In this document: positions 62,999 to 64,000 of the stretch, piece after piece
Numbering within the stretch: position 1 is the first letter of the stretch
Layout: each line of letters opens with the position of its first letter
Assembly (NCBI GenBank): GCA_030680355.1
Contig: JAUXVF010000031.1
Span: forward strand, 124,001 to 188,000
Direction: 5' to 3'
Source of the DNA: Caulobacter sp.
Lineage (GTDB): Bacteria; Pseudomonadota; Alphaproteobacteria; Caulobacterales; Caulobacteraceae
Length of the DNA stretch: 64,000 nucleotides
The notes under the pieces: model-generated
Seen by the model: the letters and a program-made list of their open reading frames with translations, nothing else
The model's database searches: none
What the model was told of the DNA's origin: nothing
Program-made: the position numbers and the translations under genes

Positions 62999-63559
62999 AT
63001 GACACCTCTCAACAGGGCTGGCCTTGCCGGCCTCGCTGCATTGGCCGTTCTCGCCGGTGTCCTTCCCGCCCGGGCGCAGGAATCGGCTGAAAGTCTGGTC
63101 AGGAAGGCCATGGCCGATGCGGGTGTCTACAACGGCTACAGCGTCAAGAGTATGTCGCGAGGCGTCTGGGACTTCGATGCTGGGCAAATCTGGAATGGAC
63201 TGAAGGTATCATCTTCATTCGCCACCGCTGATGACGCTTCTGGTTGGTCTCTGGTATATGTCGTTCAGAACTTTACAGATCAACCGTACTGTATTCGCCC
63301 ACATTATCGGGGCCTTCCAAGCGGCCAAAAATACTATGTCCAATCTGTAAATCAGATCGTGGATCCAGGAAAATCTCTCGCTATTATTGGAATCGCGGAC
63401 ATGGGGTCGGTAAACTGGAATGCTAGAGTAACCATTGCTTATTGGCGGCCAAATTATCAGGCTGGCAACGGAAGCTACTGTCGTTCGACGGCGCCAGAAG
63501 GGCTGGATGATTGGATAGCCGGACCTGTGGAAAGTGATTTTCCGGGAAGCAGGAGGTAG
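62999..63559 (+). CDS. Exported hypothetical protein, 186 aa
   Basis: Start ATG 62999 has GGAG eight bases upstream. MTPLNRAGLAGLAALAVLAG, cleaved after ARAQ, is a signal peptide. The mature domain looks beta-rich, with YCIRPHYRGL and YCRSTAP giving two cysteines that could pair. The second half is clearly AT-richer than the neighbouring genes, hinting at separate origin. No family recognised. Confidence 0.75.
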   Translation: MTPLNRAGLAGLAALAVLAGVLPARAQESAESLVRKAMADAGVYNGYSVKSMSRGVWDFDAGQIWNGLKVSSSFATADDASGWSLVYVVQNFTDQPYCIRPHYRGLPSGQKYYVQSVNQIVDPGKSLAIIGIADMGSVNWNARVTIAYWRPNYQAGNGSYCRSTAPEGLDDWIAGPVESDFPGSRR

Positions 63560-63647
63560 GCGCCGGCGGGGTCATGCCGACGCCAGCCCGGGATTCGTCG
63601 CTTTATTCAGGCGACCAGCCGGTCTGTCGAAAGTCTGGAGAGAGTCG

Positions 63648-64000
63648 ATGCGCAATGTCGGTCCCGAGGGGAAGTTGGCCAGGCCAGGCGGGAAGGGCGG
63701 AGCCGCTATTCGGAAAGGCCATTCCAGGACCAGCCGGGCCGCTGGCGCCGTGTCGCTGGCGGCCGTGGTCGTCATCGCGGGCGGGGCCAGCGCGGCGCCG
63801 CGGTGTGACGCCCTTTCCAGACTGGATCGCTCGGCATTCACCGCTCTGACCGCGGCCGAGGCGGCGCGTGCGCGCGAAGTCCTGCTTGGGGGTGATGCCC
63901 CTGACCTGGGCGACGCGGATACGGTGATCCGGTTCCACGCGCCCCCCGGCTTTGGCGGCAGTGGCTCGACCTGGACGACGGCCAGGCGCGTGGATGGCGT
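63648..64000 (+). CDS. Exported protein, 3' end outside window
   Basis: The ATG at 63648 is preceded by CTGGAGAGAG and the frame stays open to the last base (117 codons). After a basic N-region (RNVGPEGKLARPGGKGG) comes a hydrophobic segment VSLAAVVVIAGGASAAP, a signal sequence with cleavage near SAA. The visible mature part is Ala-rich and unassigned. It continues the row of small exported proteins. Confidence 0.6.
   Translation, partial: MRNVGPEGKLARPGGKGGAAIRKGHSRTSRAAGAVSLAAVVVIAGGASAAPRCDALSRLDRSAFTALTAAEAARAREVLLGGDAPDLGDADTVIRFHAPPGFGGSGSTWTTARRVDG

Noticed and set aside
1..64000. CRISPR arrays or rRNA genes
   Set aside because: No regularly spaced direct repeats and no rRNA-like sequence were seen in the window.

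Overview
The window reads as a chromosomal segment of a high-GC alphaproteobacterium. Caulobacterales (Phenylobacterium/Caulobacter type) is my best guess. The grounds are gene content and style only: densely packed genes with many 1-4 bp start/stop overlaps, frequent GTG/TTG starts, a TonB receptor with a typical N-terminus, and catabolic gene types common in that group. No rRNA or core housekeeping locus is present to fix the taxonomy.

Three regions can be told apart. (1) Bases 1 to about 15.6 kb form an accessory island unusually rich in nuclease and DNA-processing folds: an HUH/Rep-like fragment, a GIY-YIG protein, a HEPN-like protein with zinc ribbons, an SRAP protein, a Vsr-like protein with a changed active site, a UDG-fold protein, a phospholipase-D-type nuclease, a serine recombinase with a candidate res site, a large type IIG-like nuclease-methyltransferase, and a NYN-domain protein. 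It ends in an AlpA-like gene and a tyrosine integrase beside a tRNA-Gly(CCC). (2) From 15.7 to 22.3 kb there is a second mobile segment on the other side of the same tRNA: another integrase that reads toward the tRNA with its small partner gene, an operon of two further tyrosine recombinases with an excisionase-like gene, two decayed insertion-sequence ends in inverted orientation, and an nrtS-like gene. (3) From 22.3 to 60.1 kb lies a long catabolic cluster. From 60.5 kb to the end there is a LuxR/pseudo-hydrolase fusion regulator and three small exported proteins, the last cut by the window edge.

The catabolic cluster holds what is needed to import, activate and shorten a branched or ring-containing carboxylic acid as its CoA thioester: a TonB receptor, MFS and EamA transporters, an AMP-forming CoA ligase, a fused CoA-transferase, four acyl-CoA dehydrogenases (one pair looks heteromeric), two crotonases, a 3-hydroxyacyl-CoA dehydrogenase, a thiolase, a DUF35/Ltp2-like retro-aldolase pair of the kind used on steroid side chains, a kinase/dehydrogenase pair resembling LvaA/LvaC and ACAD10/11, four SDRs, three VOC proteins, a fumarylacetoacetate-hydrolase-family enzyme, two amidohydrolases (one exported) and an exported molybdenum hydroxylase. 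An IclR-family regulator sits inside, and short palindromes of the type AGAAT-N3-ATTCT or GGAAAT-N2-ATTCC recur in the control regions of its transcription units. The simplest reading is one IclR-controlled regulon for an unidentified terpenoid-, steroid- or aromatic-like substrate. No ring-cleavage or ring-hydroxylation gene set diagnostic of a known compound is visible.
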